Below, piece by piece: positions 32,128 through 44,941 of a stretch of DNA of 64,000 nucleotides. The stretch's first letter is position 1; each line of letters begins with the position of its first letter. The position numbers and the translations under genes were made by a program. Origin of the DNA: Amycolatopsis jiangsuensis (GTDB lineage Bacteria > Actinomycetota > Actinomycetes > Mycobacteriales > Pseudonocardiaceae); NCBI RefSeq assembly GCF_014204865.1, contig NZ_JACHMG010000001.1, positions 6,164,501-6,228,500 on the forward strand, in the 5' to 3' direction. The notes under the pieces are model-generated. The model made no database searches. It was not told the DNA's origin and worked only from the letters and a program-made list of their open reading frames with translations.

Positions 32128-32877
32128 TCAGATCTGGTTCTCGCCGCCGTCGACGTACAGGTTGGCGCCCAGCATGAAACTGCTGTCGGGGGACGCGAGG
32201 AACGCGACCGCGGCCGCGACCTCTTCCGCGCGTCCGATTCGCCCGAGGGCGATCCGGGAACCCTCGTTCGCCTTGAACTCCGCCGCCTTGTCCGGACCCA
32301 CGAGTTCAGTCATCCCGGTGGTGTCGGTTGGTCCGGGTGAGATCGCGTTCACCCGGATGCCGCGGTCCTTGAGTTCGTTCGCCCAGACGCGAGTGAACGT
32401 CCGCAGTGCCGCCTTGGACGCCGCGTAGGCGCCGAATCCCGCGGTGCCGTTGTCCGCGGCGGTGGAGGCGTTGATGATCACGGATGCACCGTCGTTCAGT
32501 AGCGGAAGTGCCTTCTGCACGGTGAAAGCGGTGCCCTTGACGTTGACCCCGAAGATCCGGTCGAGTTCCTCGCCGGTGATCGTCTCGATGGTGGCGAACG
32601 AGGCCGCCGCCGCGTTCGCGAACAGCATGTCCAGCCCCTGGCCGCGAGCTTCGACCTGCTCGTAGAGCCGCTCGAGGTCGCCCGGTTCGGTGATGTCGCC
32701 CGGTACCGCGGTCACGCCCTCGCCGATGGCCTCCACCGCCTCGTCCAGCTCGGCCTTGCGCCGGCCGGTGATGAACACGTGCGCGCCCTCGGCCACCAGC
32801 CGGGCGGCGGTGGCCCGGCCGATTCCTCGCGTACCGCCGCCGGTGATGACCGCGGTCTTGCCTTCCAGCCTCAGCAT
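32128..32877 (-). CDS. Short-chain dehydrogenase/reductase
   Basis: A 249-residue classical SDR. The cofactor motif is TGGGTRGIG at about 12-20, the structural motif is NAAAASF, the catalytic Ser lies in VIINASTAA, and the active-site YAASK completes the set; ISPGPTDT follows. NADP is likely, given the Arg residues after strand 2 (TGRRKAEL). The substrate is unknown. GAGGTCAG precedes the ATG. It diverges from a TetR gene over 89 bp containing two operators, so it is probably induced by a ligand of that regulator. Confidence 0.92.
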   Translation of the reverse strand: MLRLEGKTAVITGGGTRGIGRATAARLVAEGAHVFITGRRKAELDEAVEAIGEGVTAVPGDITEPGDLERLYEQVEARGQGLDMLFANAAAASFATIETITGEELDRIFGVNVKGTAFTVQKALPLLNDGASVIINASTAADNGTAGFGAYAASKAALRTFTRVWANELKDRGIRVNAISPGPTDTTGMTELVGPDKAAEFKANEGSRIALGRIGRAEEVAAAVAFLASPDSSFMLGANLYVDGGENQI

Positions 32878-32897
32878 TCGCTGACCTCCTCAGGTTA

Positions 32898-32913
32898 TGC
32901 ACCGATCGGTGCA
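32898..32913. promoter_or_regulatory. TetR operator 1 (perfect palindrome)
   Basis: TGCACCGATCGGTGCA is a perfect 16-bp palindrome, 20 bp upstream of the SDR start. A near-identical site follows at 32934. Confidence 0.75.
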
Positions 32914-32933
32914 CAACTCGACCGTAGCACTTC

Positions 32934-32949
32934 TGCACCGATCGATGCA
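32934..32949. promoter_or_regulatory. TetR operator 2
   Basis: TGCACCGATCGATGCA differs from operator 1 at one base. It lies 17 bp upstream of the TetR start. The two sites are 36 bp apart start to start, so one repressor can control both directions. Confidence 0.72.
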
Positions 32950-32966
32950 CAAGGTAGGATGCGGAG

Positions 32967-33566
32967 GTGGAGAAGGCGCAGGTGGGCAGGCCGCGGGCGT
33001 TCGACGCCGAGGCGGCGCTCGAGAAGGCGATGGTGGTCTTCTGGGCGGAGGGGTACGAGGGAGCCAGTCTCACCGACCTGACCGAGGCCATGGGCATCTC
33101 CCGCAAGAGCATGTACGCGGCCTTCGGCAACAAGGAGCAGCTCTTCCGGAAGGCGTTGCAGCGCTACACCGAAGGTCCGGCCAGTTACGGCGCCGAGGCC
33201 TTGCAGGCGCCCACTGCCCGTGCGGTGGCGATGGCGTTTCTCACCGGCGCGGTCCGCGCCAATACTCGGCCCGGCCGTCCCGCCGGCTGCTTGGGCGTGC
33301 AGGGCGGGCTGGCCGCCGGCGAGTCCGGTCGGGTCGCGCGCGACACTCTGGTCGAGTGGCGTGCCATGGGGCAGGCGCAGCTGCGCGAGCGGTTCCGGCG
33401 CGCCGTCGAGGAGGGCGACCTGCCCGCCGGCGCCGATCCGGAGCTGATCGCGCGCTATCTCATGACCCTCGCACATGGGCTTGCCGTGCAGGCCGCGAGT
33501 GGTGCCGCGTGCGAGGACCTCCAGCGAGTGGCCGACGCCGCGCTGCGGAACTGGCCGCCGTCCTGA
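32967..33566 (+). CDS. TetR family transcriptional regulator
   Basis: A 199-residue repressor with the HTH at about 28-50 (ASLTDLTEAMGISRKSMYAA, FGNKEQLF) and a C-terminal domain of the TetR_C group with GCLGVQGGL. The GTG at 32967 is the first start giving a full HTH and has GGAG immediately upstream, which is tight for a Shine-Dalgarno. It diverges from the SDR gene, with two palindromic operators between them. Confidence 0.9.
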   Translation: MEKAQVGRPRAFDAEAALEKAMVVFWAEGYEGASLTDLTEAMGISRKSMYAAFGNKEQLFRKALQRYTEGPASYGAEALQAPTARAVAMAFLTGAVRANTRPGRPAGCLGVQGGLAAGESGRVARDTLVEWRAMGQAQLRERFRRAVEEGDLPAGADPELIARYLMTLAHGLAVQAASGAACEDLQRVADAALRNWPPS

Positions 33567-33755
33567 GGTCGCGTCGGCGAAGGGCGTCGCCGATTCCACA
33601 GTGGACTGTCCTGGAGGAAACGGCCGGCCTCGCGAAACGGACACCGGCAGCCTGTGCCTGGAGTACCGCCATTCGGCCGAATGGTCGCTGGAAGTCAACA
33701 GCTTGTCCGGTCGGACTCCGGCCGAATGTGTTGACTTCGCGTGATCGAGAGGTAA

Positions 33756-37679
<3,924 letters not shown>

Positions 37680-37698
37680 GCACGCACTCTGCCGCATC

Positions 37699-38373
37699 GT
37701 GGCGAGACTTACCACTCGTGGCCAACGAAGACGGGCAGTCCGGTACTTTATCGACGAAGACGACCGGCGGCATGTTCGGGAACGTCTGATCTTCTTCTCC
37801 GACGCGGTGGTCGCTATCGCGATGACGCTGCTCGGTATCGACCTGTCCCTGCCGCACGGGGAGACCAATGCCGAGGTGTGGCACTCCTTTGTGGACTTGT
37901 TGCCGAAGGAGTACCTGGTCTTCCTGATAGGGTTCGCGGTCATCGCGCTGTTCTGGATGAACCACCATCAGCTGTTCCGTCGGATCCACGTGGTCGATCC
38001 GACGTTGCGGCGGTTGAACATGCTGTGGTTGTTCCTCATCGCGGTGGCGCCGTTCGCGACCCGGCTGGACAGTGTGGACGGCGGTTTCGTGCTGGGCCCG
38101 GTGTTCTATGCGGTCGTGATCGCCGCTCTCGCCCTGGTGCTGACCGCGATGTCCGGGCACGCCTCCCGGCACGGCCTGGTCCGCCCGGGCACCCCGGATC
38201 GGGTGATGCGGAGCTTCGTCGTCGGCGGCTATACCGCGGCCGGGGTGTTCCTGATCTCGATCCCGGTCAGCTTTGTGAGTACGTCCTGGGGGCGGTATGT
38301 CTGGCTGCTGATGGTGGTCGCCTCGTATGTGACGGACCGGTTCACCGAGCGCCGGGCGCATCCGGCCGGCTGA
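37699..38373 (+). CDS. TMEM175 family (DUF1211) potassium channel homologue
   Basis: A 224-residue membrane protein. RLIFFSDAVVAIAMTLLGID is the diagnostic first helix with the FSD motif, and six hydrophobic segments follow. HHQLFRRIHVVDPTLRRLNM lies between helices 2 and 3. Bacterial members are leak-type K+ channels. The GTG at 37699 is the most credible start before the FSD helix; it has no clear Shine-Dalgarno. The 3' end overlaps the convergent GNAT-like gene by 32 bp. Confidence 0.82.
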   Translation: MARLTTRGQRRRAVRYFIDEDDRRHVRERLIFFSDAVVAIAMTLLGIDLSLPHGETNAEVWHSFVDLLPKEYLVFLIGFAVIALFWMNHHQLFRRIHVVDPTLRRLNMLWLFLIAVAPFATRLDSVDGGFVLGPVFYAVVIAALALVLTAMSGHASRHGLVRPGTPDRVMRSFVVGGYTAAGVFLISIPVSFVSTSWGRYVWLLMVVASYVTDRFTERRAHPAG

Positions 38374-39133
38374 CCGGCTCCGGCCGGGCCGACAGCGGAT
38401 GTTCGAACCAGACGTTCGGCTCGACGTAGACGCCGAGGTCCTGGCCTGGCGCCGCCAGCACGGGCGCGATCCCGCCGGGAACAGCCGTGCACCCGTCCCC
38501 GAGCCGGATGCCGGTCCACTGCTCCCACTGGGCGAGCGTTGCGGTGACGGTCATCGCGAACGGCGCGATCTTCACCGGCCAGGCGCCGAGCTGTTCGTGC
38601 CTGCGCAGCCACGGATCCGCGGCCCGGCCGTGCTGGTCGCGGCGGGCCAGGTAATCCGCCATGGGTTCGAACGGCTGGGCGGTTTTGCCGGTGGGCCGCA
38701 CCGGCACCACGAACCGGGACAAGCTCGCCCGGCGCGCCCGGTTCTTCAGCTCCCCGAGCGCCGCGGCGGCAACCCCGAGCCCGCGTGCCGCCTCGGCGAC
38801 GTAGACCTCCAGCGCGACGAGCGCGGTCGGCGGCCGGCCGTCCAGGGTGTCCTCCGCGGCCCACAGGAGCGCGCCGTCCCAGCCGTGGTCGGGCAGCTCG
38901 GGACGCTCCGCGGTGGGGAACGCGACCGGAACCGCAGCGGCCCGGGCGACCGGTACGCCTTCGCGCAGCAACACGAGAAAGAACTCCGGCCACCACTTCG
39001 CCAGCCGGGCGGAGGCAGCCAGCTCGCCGACCGGGTCGTGCCGGAGGAAACTCCCACCGACCGCCCCCAGCGCGAGCGCCGGCAGCCGAAGCTGCGGACT
39101 GGTGCGGAGATCTTCGACCCGAAGCGGCGGCAT
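38342..39133 (-). CDS. GNAT-like acetyltransferase, actinobacterial family
   Basis: A 263-residue protein with a GNAT-like core: ALVALEVYVAEAARGLGVAA (strand 4 and the acetyl-CoA loop) and AAALGELKNRARRASLSRFV following. The C-terminal third (MTVTATLAQWEQWTGIRLGD, PGQDLGVYVEPNVWFEHPL) is typical of a family of uncharacterised actinobacterial proteins. GAGAGG precedes the ATG. The function is not known. It converges on the TMEM175 gene with a 32-bp overlap. Confidence 0.65.
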   Translation of the reverse strand: MPPLRVEDLRTSPQLRLPALALGAVGGSFLRHDPVGELAASARLAKWWPEFFLVLLREGVPVARAAAVPVAFPTAERPELPDHGWDGALLWAAEDTLDGRPPTALVALEVYVAEAARGLGVAAAALGELKNRARRASLSRFVVPVRPTGKTAQPFEPMADYLARRDQHGRAADPWLRRHEQLGAWPVKIAPFAMTVTATLAQWEQWTGIRLGDGCTAVPGGIAPVLAAPGQDLGVYVEPNVWFEHPLSARPEPVSRPDAPGAR

Positions 39134-39248
39134 GGGGACCTCTCGGATGGTGCGGTGCGGGCCCGCGTGGGTGTCGGGACGGTGCCCGGCGAACCGGGGC
39201 GGCAGTGAATCGGGGCGGCGCCGTGGTCCCGTTTCGCGCGGGTCGGGG

Positions 39249-39983
39249 TCAGCGGACCGGGAGGGCTGAGCGGTGGCGGGACAGGGCGGAGGGGTCCAGG
39301 GTCGCCTTGGTGCCCGCGCGGTGGCCTTCTCGATAGCCAGAGCCGGAAAGGCGGCGAGGGGTTGCGGTGCGGAGGTCGCCGTACTCGCGGTCGAAGGCTT
39401 GCTGTACTACCGCGGTGCGGTCGCGGACCACCAGTTCAGCTGACGGCTGTCCCGGGGCGGTCGGGCGGTGGGTGCGGACGGCCTTCGCCTCGGCTTGCTG
39501 CAGGCGGTCGTGCACTGCGCGGGCGAAGCCGTGCAGCCAGGTGCGGCGGTAGGCGGCCAGCGACTCGCGGAACACGCCTTGTTCGGGGCGCACCCGGTTC
39601 AGCTGGGTGCTCGCCTGCAGCAGCAGACTGGTGAACAGCAACTCGACGCGCGCGAGGTCGGAGCGGAAGCCGAACACGGTGACCGACTCGACGCCCTGGC
39701 CCACGCGGTGCAGCAGGGTCCGGCAGCGCAGCGGGTAGGCGACGCTGGTGAGCAGACTCGCCTTGTCGCGGCTGTACGGGTTCTCGATCGGCAGCTTCAG
39801 CACGGTGATGTCGTCGCTGCCGCGCCCGGCGGCGGCCAGCACCGCGTTGTCGATGCCGTGGCGGGCGATCAGCTCCGCGGCCTTCGTGTTGTACAGCTCC
39901 GCTTCTTCCGCGGTGACTCCCGGGTCCTCTGCCTTCGCCAGCAGCTTGCGCACGCGCTCCAGCTGCGAGTCGTAGTCGGGCAT
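39249..39983 (-). CDS. DUF2786 domain protein
   Basis: A 244-residue protein. The N-terminal DUF2786 segment (QLERVRKLLAKAEDPGVTAE, EAELYNTKAAELIARHGIDN) is a helical zone of about 40 residues common in phages and actinobacteria. The remainder (CRTLLHRVGQGVESVTVFGF, SLLLQASTQLNRV) matches longer actinobacterial members. Function is unknown. GAGAGGGG precedes the ATG at 39983. It diverges from the CrtI-like oxidoreductase. Confidence 0.8.
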   Translation of the reverse strand: MPDYDSQLERVRKLLAKAEDPGVTAEEAELYNTKAAELIARHGIDNAVLAAAGRGSDDITVLKLPIENPYSRDKASLLTSVAYPLRCRTLLHRVGQGVESVTVFGFRSDLARVELLFTSLLLQASTQLNRVRPEQGVFRESLAAYRRTWLHGFARAVHDRLQQAEAKAVRTHRPTAPGQPSAELVVRDRTAVVQQAFDREYGDLRTATPRRLSGSGYREGHRAGTKATLDPSALSRHRSALPVR

Positions 39984-40120
39984 GATCCCCCTCTCTCTGC
40001 AGGTGCGGCCCGGGTGGGCCGGCGTGGGGTCCACGGTAGGCGCGGGGTACGACACTATTCGATCAGGTGTTCGGCCGGGGCACCGGGCACCCTCTGTCGC
40101 CGAAGGCCTACGCTCGCGGT

Positions 40121-41581
40121 ATGCCGCCGTCGCGCACGCTGGACGCGGCCGTGGTCGGTTCGGGGCCGAACGGCCTCGCTGCCGCGGTGTTGCTCGCCCG
40201 CTCCGGGCTGTCGGTGGCGGTGTACGAAGCTGCTGCGGAGCCAGGCGGCGGTGCGCGGTCCGCGCGGCTCTTCGACACCGACGTGGTGCACGACGTCTGT
40301 TCGGCGGTCCATCCGATGGCGGCAGCGTCGCCGTTCTTCCGACAGTTTGATCTACCCGCGCACGGTGTGCAGCTGTGCCGGCCGGAGGTGGCGTACGGGC
40401 ACCCGATCGACGAGCGCCGCGCGGCGATCGCGTACGCGGATCTCGAACGCACCTGCGCCGGCCTGGGTGTCGACGGCGCGCGTTGGAGACGCTTCATGGA
40501 GCCGCTCATCGCGCGCACCGACGAAGTCACCGAAACCCTGCTCGGCGACTTCAGGCATTCGCCTCGACCACGGATTGCCGCACTGCTGGCTTCGCGCGTT
40601 CTCGGGACTGGAGCTTTCCGCGGTACTGAGGCGCGCGCGTTGCTGTCCGGCGTCGCCGCGCACGCCTTGGGCCGTTTGCCGTCGCTCGTGGGTAACGGCA
40701 TTGCCGTGCTGCTTGGGCATCTCGCGCATACCAACGGCTGGCCGATCCCGCGTGGCGGTACGGAGAAAATCACTGACGCGTTGGTGGCGGACCTCCGTGC
40801 ACATGGTGGCTGCGTACACACCGACGCCCGCGTCACTGACCTCAGTGAGCTCGCGCATGCGCGCGTTGTGCTGCTCGACCTAGCGCCGCGCGGTTTCCTC
40901 GACGTCGCGGCGTCTTCGCTGCCGGACGGCTACCGCAGGGCATTGCGACGAGTCCAGTACGGTCCGGCTGCCGCGAAGGTTGATTTCCTGGTGACAGAGC
41001 CGATTCCGTGGCGGAATACGGAGCTGGCGCAGGCGGGAACTGTGCACCTCGGAGGACCCCGAGAAGCCGTGTACGCGGCGGAGCGCGCCGTCGCGGCCGG
41101 GAAGCGCGCGAAGGAGCCGTACGTCCTCCTCGCGCAGCCGATGGTTGCCGACCCGTCGCGCGGGCTTCCGAACAAGCAACCAATCTGGGCGTACGCCCAT
41201 GTACCGCACGGTGATTCGCTCGACGCCACCGCGGTGATCCGGCGCCGCATCGAGCAGTACGCCCCCGGCTTCGGTGACACTGTCCTCGCGTCGCGGGCAG
41301 TTTCGGCAACCGAGCTCGAGACTTACAACGCGAACTACGTAGGTGGCGACATCGCGGCCGCTGCCGTCACGATGTGGCAAGCGCTGGCCCGTCCGGTGCT
41401 TCGCTGGGACGCGCACCGCACTCCGTTGCGCGGTGTCTACCTCTGTTCCGCAGCCACCGCGCCCGGTCCCGGTGTGCACGGCATGTCCGGGCTCTACGCC
41501 GCGAAAGCCGTGTTGCGCCGGGAGTTCGGCCTCGACCTGCCGGACGACTACCGGTTCGGGCGCACCAGCCCGGTCTCGTAG
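40121..41581 (+). CDS. CrtI/PYROXD2-like FAD-dependent oxidoreductase
   Basis: A 486-residue flavoprotein of the phytoene desaturase-like superfamily. FAD-binding VVGSGPNGLAAAVLLARSGL lies at residues 10-29. The GG doublet is in AEPGGGARSAR, and the C-terminal FAD motif reads LCSAATAPGPGVHGMSGLYA. It is closer to the PYROXD2/COG1233 group than to carotenoid biosynthetic CrtI, so the substrate is open. TACGCT lies six bases before the ATG, which suggests a leaderless mRNA. No carotenoid genes are adjacent. The 3' end overlaps the convergent response regulator by 34 bp. Confidence 0.85.
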   Translation: MPPSRTLDAAVVGSGPNGLAAAVLLARSGLSVAVYEAAAEPGGGARSARLFDTDVVHDVCSAVHPMAAASPFFRQFDLPAHGVQLCRPEVAYGHPIDERRAAIAYADLERTCAGLGVDGARWRRFMEPLIARTDEVTETLLGDFRHSPRPRIAALLASRVLGTGAFRGTEARALLSGVAAHALGRLPSLVGNGIAVLLGHLAHTNGWPIPRGGTEKITDALVADLRAHGGCVHTDARVTDLSELAHARVVLLDLAPRGFLDVAASSLPDGYRRALRRVQYGPAAAKVDFLVTEPIPWRNTELAQAGTVHLGGPREAVYAAERAVAAGKRAKEPYVLLAQPMVADPSRGLPNKQPIWAYAHVPHGDSLDATAVIRRRIEQYAPGFGDTVLASRAVSATELETYNANYVGGDIAAAAVTMWQALARPVLRWDAHRTPLRGVYLCSAATAPGPGVHGMSGLYAAKAVLRREFGLDLPDDYRFGRTSPVS

Positions 41582-42204
41582 GCGACCACCACGGCTTGCG
41601 CCCTGCTGGAGATGCCGAGCTTCGTCATCAGCCGGTTGAGATGTGTTTTCACGGTCGCCTCGCTCACTCCGAGCCGCCCGGCGATGTCCGCGTTCGGCAT
41701 GCCGGTACCGACCAGGCGCAGTACCTCCAGTTCCCGGTCGGTCAGCCCGGTCAGCCCGGGTGCGGGTTCACCCGGTGGGGTCCGCGTGTACGCCTCGATC
41801 AGCCTGCGGGTCACCGTCGGGCCGAACAGCATGTCGCCGCGGGCCACGGCCTGAACACCGGCGATCAGCGTGTCCGGTGGGCTGTCCTTGAGCAGGAAGC
41901 CGGAGGCACCGGCCCGCAGCGCGCGGTACACGTACTCGTCGAGGTCGAAGACGGTGAGGATCAGGACTCGCGGCTTGCCGGCACCCGGCCCGGCGAGGAT
42001 CCAGCCGGTCGCCGACACACCGTCGAGCCCGGGCAGCCGGATGTCCATCAGGATGACCTCGGGACTCAGCCGCGCGGCCTCGGCGACCGCCTCGTCGCCG
42101 TCCCCCGCTTCACCGACGACGTCGATCCCGGGCGCGGCGCCGAGCAGCGCGACGAGACCGGCCCGGATCAGGTCCTGATCGTCCACCACGAGCACAGTGG
42201 TCAC
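41548..42204 (-). CDS. NarL/LuxR family response regulator
   Basis: A 218-residue two-component regulator. The receiver domain covers residues 1-120 with phospho-acceptor D54 (ILMDIRLPG), acidic pocket DD at 8-9 and the conserved Lys in FLLKDSPP. The LuxR HTH covers about 150-210 (LTDRELEVLRLVGTGMPNAD, IAGRLGVSEATVKTHLNRLM). The ATG overlaps the histidine kinase stop by four bases, so kinase and regulator are translationally coupled and form a pair. Targets are unknown. Confidence 0.94.
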   Translation of the reverse strand: MTTVLVVDDQDLIRAGLVALLGAAPGIDVVGEAGDGDEAVAEAARLSPEVILMDIRLPGLDGVSATGWILAGPGAGKPRVLILTVFDLDEYVYRALRAGASGFLLKDSPPDTLIAGVQAVARGDMLFGPTVTRRLIEAYTRTPPGEPAPGLTGLTDRELEVLRLVGTGMPNADIAGRLGVSEATVKTHLNRLMTKLGISSRAQAVVVAYETGLVRPNR

Positions 42205-43397
42205 GTCGGTTCTCCGGCGGTCCGCCCGAAGGCCGGGTACGGCAAGGTCAGCTCGATCCCGAAGCCGGCAGGCTCGCGCGGTCCGATCTCGATCTCGCCA
42301 CCGTACATACGGGCTCGTTCACGCATGCCGACCAGGCCGTGTCCGGCGGCGTTGCCGGCCGGCGCGGACTCGTCGCCAGTGTCGACCACGCGCAGCCGCA
42401 GTGCTTCCCCCAGGTAGTCGAGGCCCAGCTCGGCGTCGGCTCGAGGGGCGTGCTTCAGCACGTTCGTGAGCGCCTCCTGCGCTACCCGGAAGGCGCACAG
42501 CTGTTGCCCCGGCGGAAGCGGCCGGGGCGTACCCGTGACGCGCAGCTGCACGGTGAGGCCCGCGTCGCTCAGCCGTCCGATCAGTGCCGGAAGATCTTTC
42601 AACCCGGGTTGTGGCCGATACTGGTCCGGCTCCTGATCTGGCGGGCGGAGCACGCGTAGCAGCCGACGCAGTTCGTCGAGTGCTTCGGTGGTCGTGCCGG
42701 TGATGGTGTCGAGCGCGTCGCGCGCAGTACCGGGCGCGGACTCGAAGACGTATCGCGCGAGATTGGCCTGCACGGAAATCACCGACAGGTGGTGCGAAAC
42801 CACGTCGTGCAGTTCGCGCGCGATGCGAAGGCGTTCTTCGGCCACAGCCTGCTGTGCCTCGAGTTCGACTTCGCGCTCCGCGCGTTCGGCGCGCTCGGCA
42901 GTCTCGCGCAGGCGGTTCGCGCGCACGTACACCGAATGTCCGATCAGGACGGTCGCCGATGCTTGCAGCGCGGCGATGACTGTGTCGCCCAACGGATTGG
43001 CGCCGTCGCCGACGAGCATGGTCACCTCGAAGCCGACGATGGCGAACAGCGAAGGCGGCCAAGCGCGCCGCACCGGATACCGTGACCACACCGTGTACGC
43101 GGCGATGAGCAGGTCCGGACGGCCCAGCGTCGCGCGGAACCCGCACAGCGCGAACGCTCCGACGAGGACAGTGGCGGCCAGCAGTGCGCTGATCGGACCA
43201 CGGCGGCGGACGAGCACCGGCAGCGCCCCGGCCGCCGCGAGCACCAAGCCGAACGGCCCTGGCCGGTCACCCAGTTCACCTCGGTGCACCGCGGCGCCGG
43301 CGAGCAGGAACAGTGCGACCGCGACGGCCAGCAGTGTGTCCGCCAGGACCGGCCGCGCTCGCAGCTCACGCGAGATCCGCTCCCCGACCACCAGCAC
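42201..43397 (-). CDS. Sensor histidine kinase, HisKA_3 type
   Basis: A 398-residue kinase with about five N-terminal membrane segments (to residue 155) and a short helical linker. The HisKA_3 dimerisation domain has phospho-acceptor H197 (RIARELHDVVSHHLSVI). The HATPase domain shows N-box AFRVAQEALTNVLKHA and G-box AGHGLVGMRERARMYGG. There is no large extracytoplasmic sensor, so it probably senses within the membrane, like DesK. It partners the downstream NarL-type regulator. A GTG start is used. Confidence 0.93.
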   Translation of the reverse strand: MLVVGERISRELRARPVLADTLLAVAVALFLLAGAAVHRGELGDRPGPFGLVLAAAGALPVLVRRRGPISALLAATVLVGAFALCGFRATLGRPDLLIAAYTVWSRYPVRRAWPPSLFAIVGFEVTMLVGDGANPLGDTVIAALQASATVLIGHSVYVRANRLRETAERAERAEREVELEAQQAVAEERLRIARELHDVVSHHLSVISVQANLARYVFESAPGTARDALDTITGTTTEALDELRRLLRVLRPPDQEPDQYRPQPGLKDLPALIGRLSDAGLTVQLRVTGTPRPLPPGQQLCAFRVAQEALTNVLKHAPRADAELGLDYLGEALRLRVVDTGDESAPAGNAAGHGLVGMRERARMYGGEIEIGPREPAGFGIELTLPYPAFGRTAGEPT

Positions 43398-43557
43398 GCG
43401 CCGAAGCTACCTCCCTGACCGGCGCTTTCCCAACCCGCTACCGCGCTCGCGGTAGCCCGCGTACCGCCAGGGTTTACGGCTGGATGCGGCCACGGGTGGA
43501 TGGCGACGGTGCGCTGAACCGTTACCTTCGACCCCGGATGGTCACCCCATTCCCGCA

Positions 43558-43612
43558 GCTCGGCGGGGAGCCCCGGGGCGGGGAGGAACCCCGGTGCGGC
43601 TCTCTGCCGAGC
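43558..43612 (-). terminator. Large two-part hairpin after the NmrA-like gene
   Basis: GCTCGGCGGGGAGCC pairs with GGCTCTCTGCCGAGC (two mismatches that are G-U pairs in one strand's RNA). Inside it CCGGGG pairs with CCCCGG around a 10-base loop. It starts 17 bp beyond the stop codon and isolates the gene from the kinase promoter. Confidence 0.65.
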
Positions 43613-43628
43613 CTCGATCCCGTCGTCG

Positions 43629-44471
43629 TCAGCGGAACGCGGCGACAGTGCGCGTGACCCAGTCGGCGAAGGTACGCGGCCGGCGGCCCAGGACCCGCTC
43701 GACGTCCGGGCTGATCCGCAGCTCGGCGGCGTTCGGTGCGCCGAGGATGTCCAAGGTGTCGTCGGCGAGTTCGGCCGGCATGCTCTGTGCCATGGCGGCC
43801 TTCGCCTCGGCACGGGTCAGCTCGTGGAACCGCACCGGCGAGCCGAGCGCGGTGCCGATGGCCGCGGCCTGCTCGCGCGGCGTGATCACCTCGGGACCGG
43901 TCAGCGTGTACACGTCGCCGAGGTACCGATCGTCGGTCAGGCACGCGGCCGCGACCTCGGCGATGTCCGCCGGGTCGAGGATCGGCACCCCGACGTCGCC
44001 GAAGGGGGCCGCGACGAGCCGCTGTGTGCGGACGGATTCGGCCCACCACAGTGCGTTGGACGCGAAACCACCCGGCCGCAGGACGGCCCACTCCAGGCCG
44101 GACTCGCGCAGGAGGTCCTCCACTCCCCGCAGCGCGACCCGCGTCCGGCCGAACGGCCGGGTCGCCACGCCCTGCGAGGAGAGCAGGACGACGCGGCGGA
44201 CCCCGGCGGCCACCGCCCGGCCGATGAGGTCCGCCGGGTCGGCGCCGGTGGCGTGGAGATCGCCGGGCAGTAGCAGGAACAACGCTTTCGCGCCGGTCAG
44301 CACCGGGTCGAGGCCGCCGGACTCGGACAGGTCGGCCGCGACGTGGCGGACACCGTCAGCGCCCTCGGCCGGCGCGTTCCGCGACACTGCCGCCACCTGG
44401 TGGCCGGCCTCGGCCAGCGCTCGGGTCAACGGTCTTCCCACGTTCCCGGTCGCCCCGGTCACCACGATCAT
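43629..44471 (-). CDS. NmrA-like NAD(P)-binding SDR protein
   Basis: A 280-residue atypical SDR. MIVVTGATGNVGRPLTRALA carries the GxxGxxG loop at residues 6-12. VLLSSQGVATRP, EWAVLRPGGFASNALWWAES and YTLTGPEVITPREQAAAIG follow the NmrA/QOR2 pattern; catalytic YxxxK is absent. It may be a quinone reductase or redox sensor. AAGGAG precedes the ATG. It diverges from an HxlR regulator across 91 bp with a repeated motif, an arrangement common for redox-responsive enzyme/regulator pairs. Confidence 0.87.
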   Translation of the reverse strand: MIVVTGATGNVGRPLTRALAEAGHQVAAVSRNAPAEGADGVRHVAADLSESGGLDPVLTGAKALFLLLPGDLHATGADPADLIGRAVAAGVRRVVLLSSQGVATRPFGRTRVALRGVEDLLRESGLEWAVLRPGGFASNALWWAESVRTQRLVAAPFGDVGVPILDPADIAEVAAACLTDDRYLGDVYTLTGPEVITPREQAAAIGTALGSPVRFHELTRAEAKAAMAQSMPAELADDTLDILGAPNAAELRISPDVERVLGRRPRTFADWVTRTVAAFR

Positions 44472-44530
44472 GTCCTGCTCCTTCGTCCGTATTCGCTGTG
44501 GTCCGGACGTTAGGGGCCGGTCGAACTGCT

Positions 44531-44555
44531 GGTAAGCACGCACTTTCAGGTAAGC
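44531..44555. promoter_or_regulatory. Direct-repeat operator for HxlR regulator
   Basis: GGTAAGC occurs at 44531-44537 and again at 44549-44555, 18 bp apart, just before the HxlR ATG at 44563. HxlR proteins often bind such repeats on one face of the helix. Confidence 0.55.
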
Positions 44556-44562
44556 TCACGAC

Positions 44563-44934
44563 ATGGTGGGAGGCCCGCAGTTCACCCCGGCCGGGCCGGA
44601 GGCTCGGTATGAGGTGTTTCACACCGACTGCCCGGCGAGGAACGTGGTCGACCACGTGACCAGCCGATGGGGAATCTGGATCCTGATCTCCTTGCGCAGT
44701 ACCGACCTTCGGTTCTACGAGCTGCGCGAGAGCATTCACGGGATCAGCGAGAAGATGCTCGCGCAGAGCCTGCGCACGCTGGTGCGGGACGGGCTGGTCT
44801 GGCGCGAGGTCGAGCCGACGACGCCACCCCAGGTCACCTACGGGCTGACCGATTTCGGCCGGGACCTCGGCGAGCCGCTGGAGGAGCTGTTCGACCGGAT
44901 CACGCGGCAGTTGCCACCGCTCCAAGCCGACTAG
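44563..44934 (+). CDS. HxlR family transcriptional regulator
   Basis: A 123-residue winged-helix protein. FHTDCPARNVVDHVTSRWGI with WILISL is the family's opening, with the redox-capable Cys in its usual place. FYELRESIHGISEKMLAQSL and RTLVRDGLVWREVEPTTPPQ form the HTH and wing. The family often senses quinones, diamide or hypochlorite through that Cys. It diverges from the NmrA-like gene. Confidence 0.92.
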   Translation: MVGGPQFTPAGPEARYEVFHTDCPARNVVDHVTSRWGIWILISLRSTDLRFYELRESIHGISEKMLAQSLRTLVRDGLVWREVEPTTPPQVTYGLTDFGRDLGEPLEELFDRITRQLPPLQAD

Positions 44935-44941
44935 CGTCTCT

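Noticed and set aside
40121..41581. CrtI phytoene desaturase as a carotenoid gene
   Set aside because: The FAD motifs fit the broader COG1233/PYROXD2 group, and no phytoene synthase, lycopene cyclase or other carotenoid gene is near.
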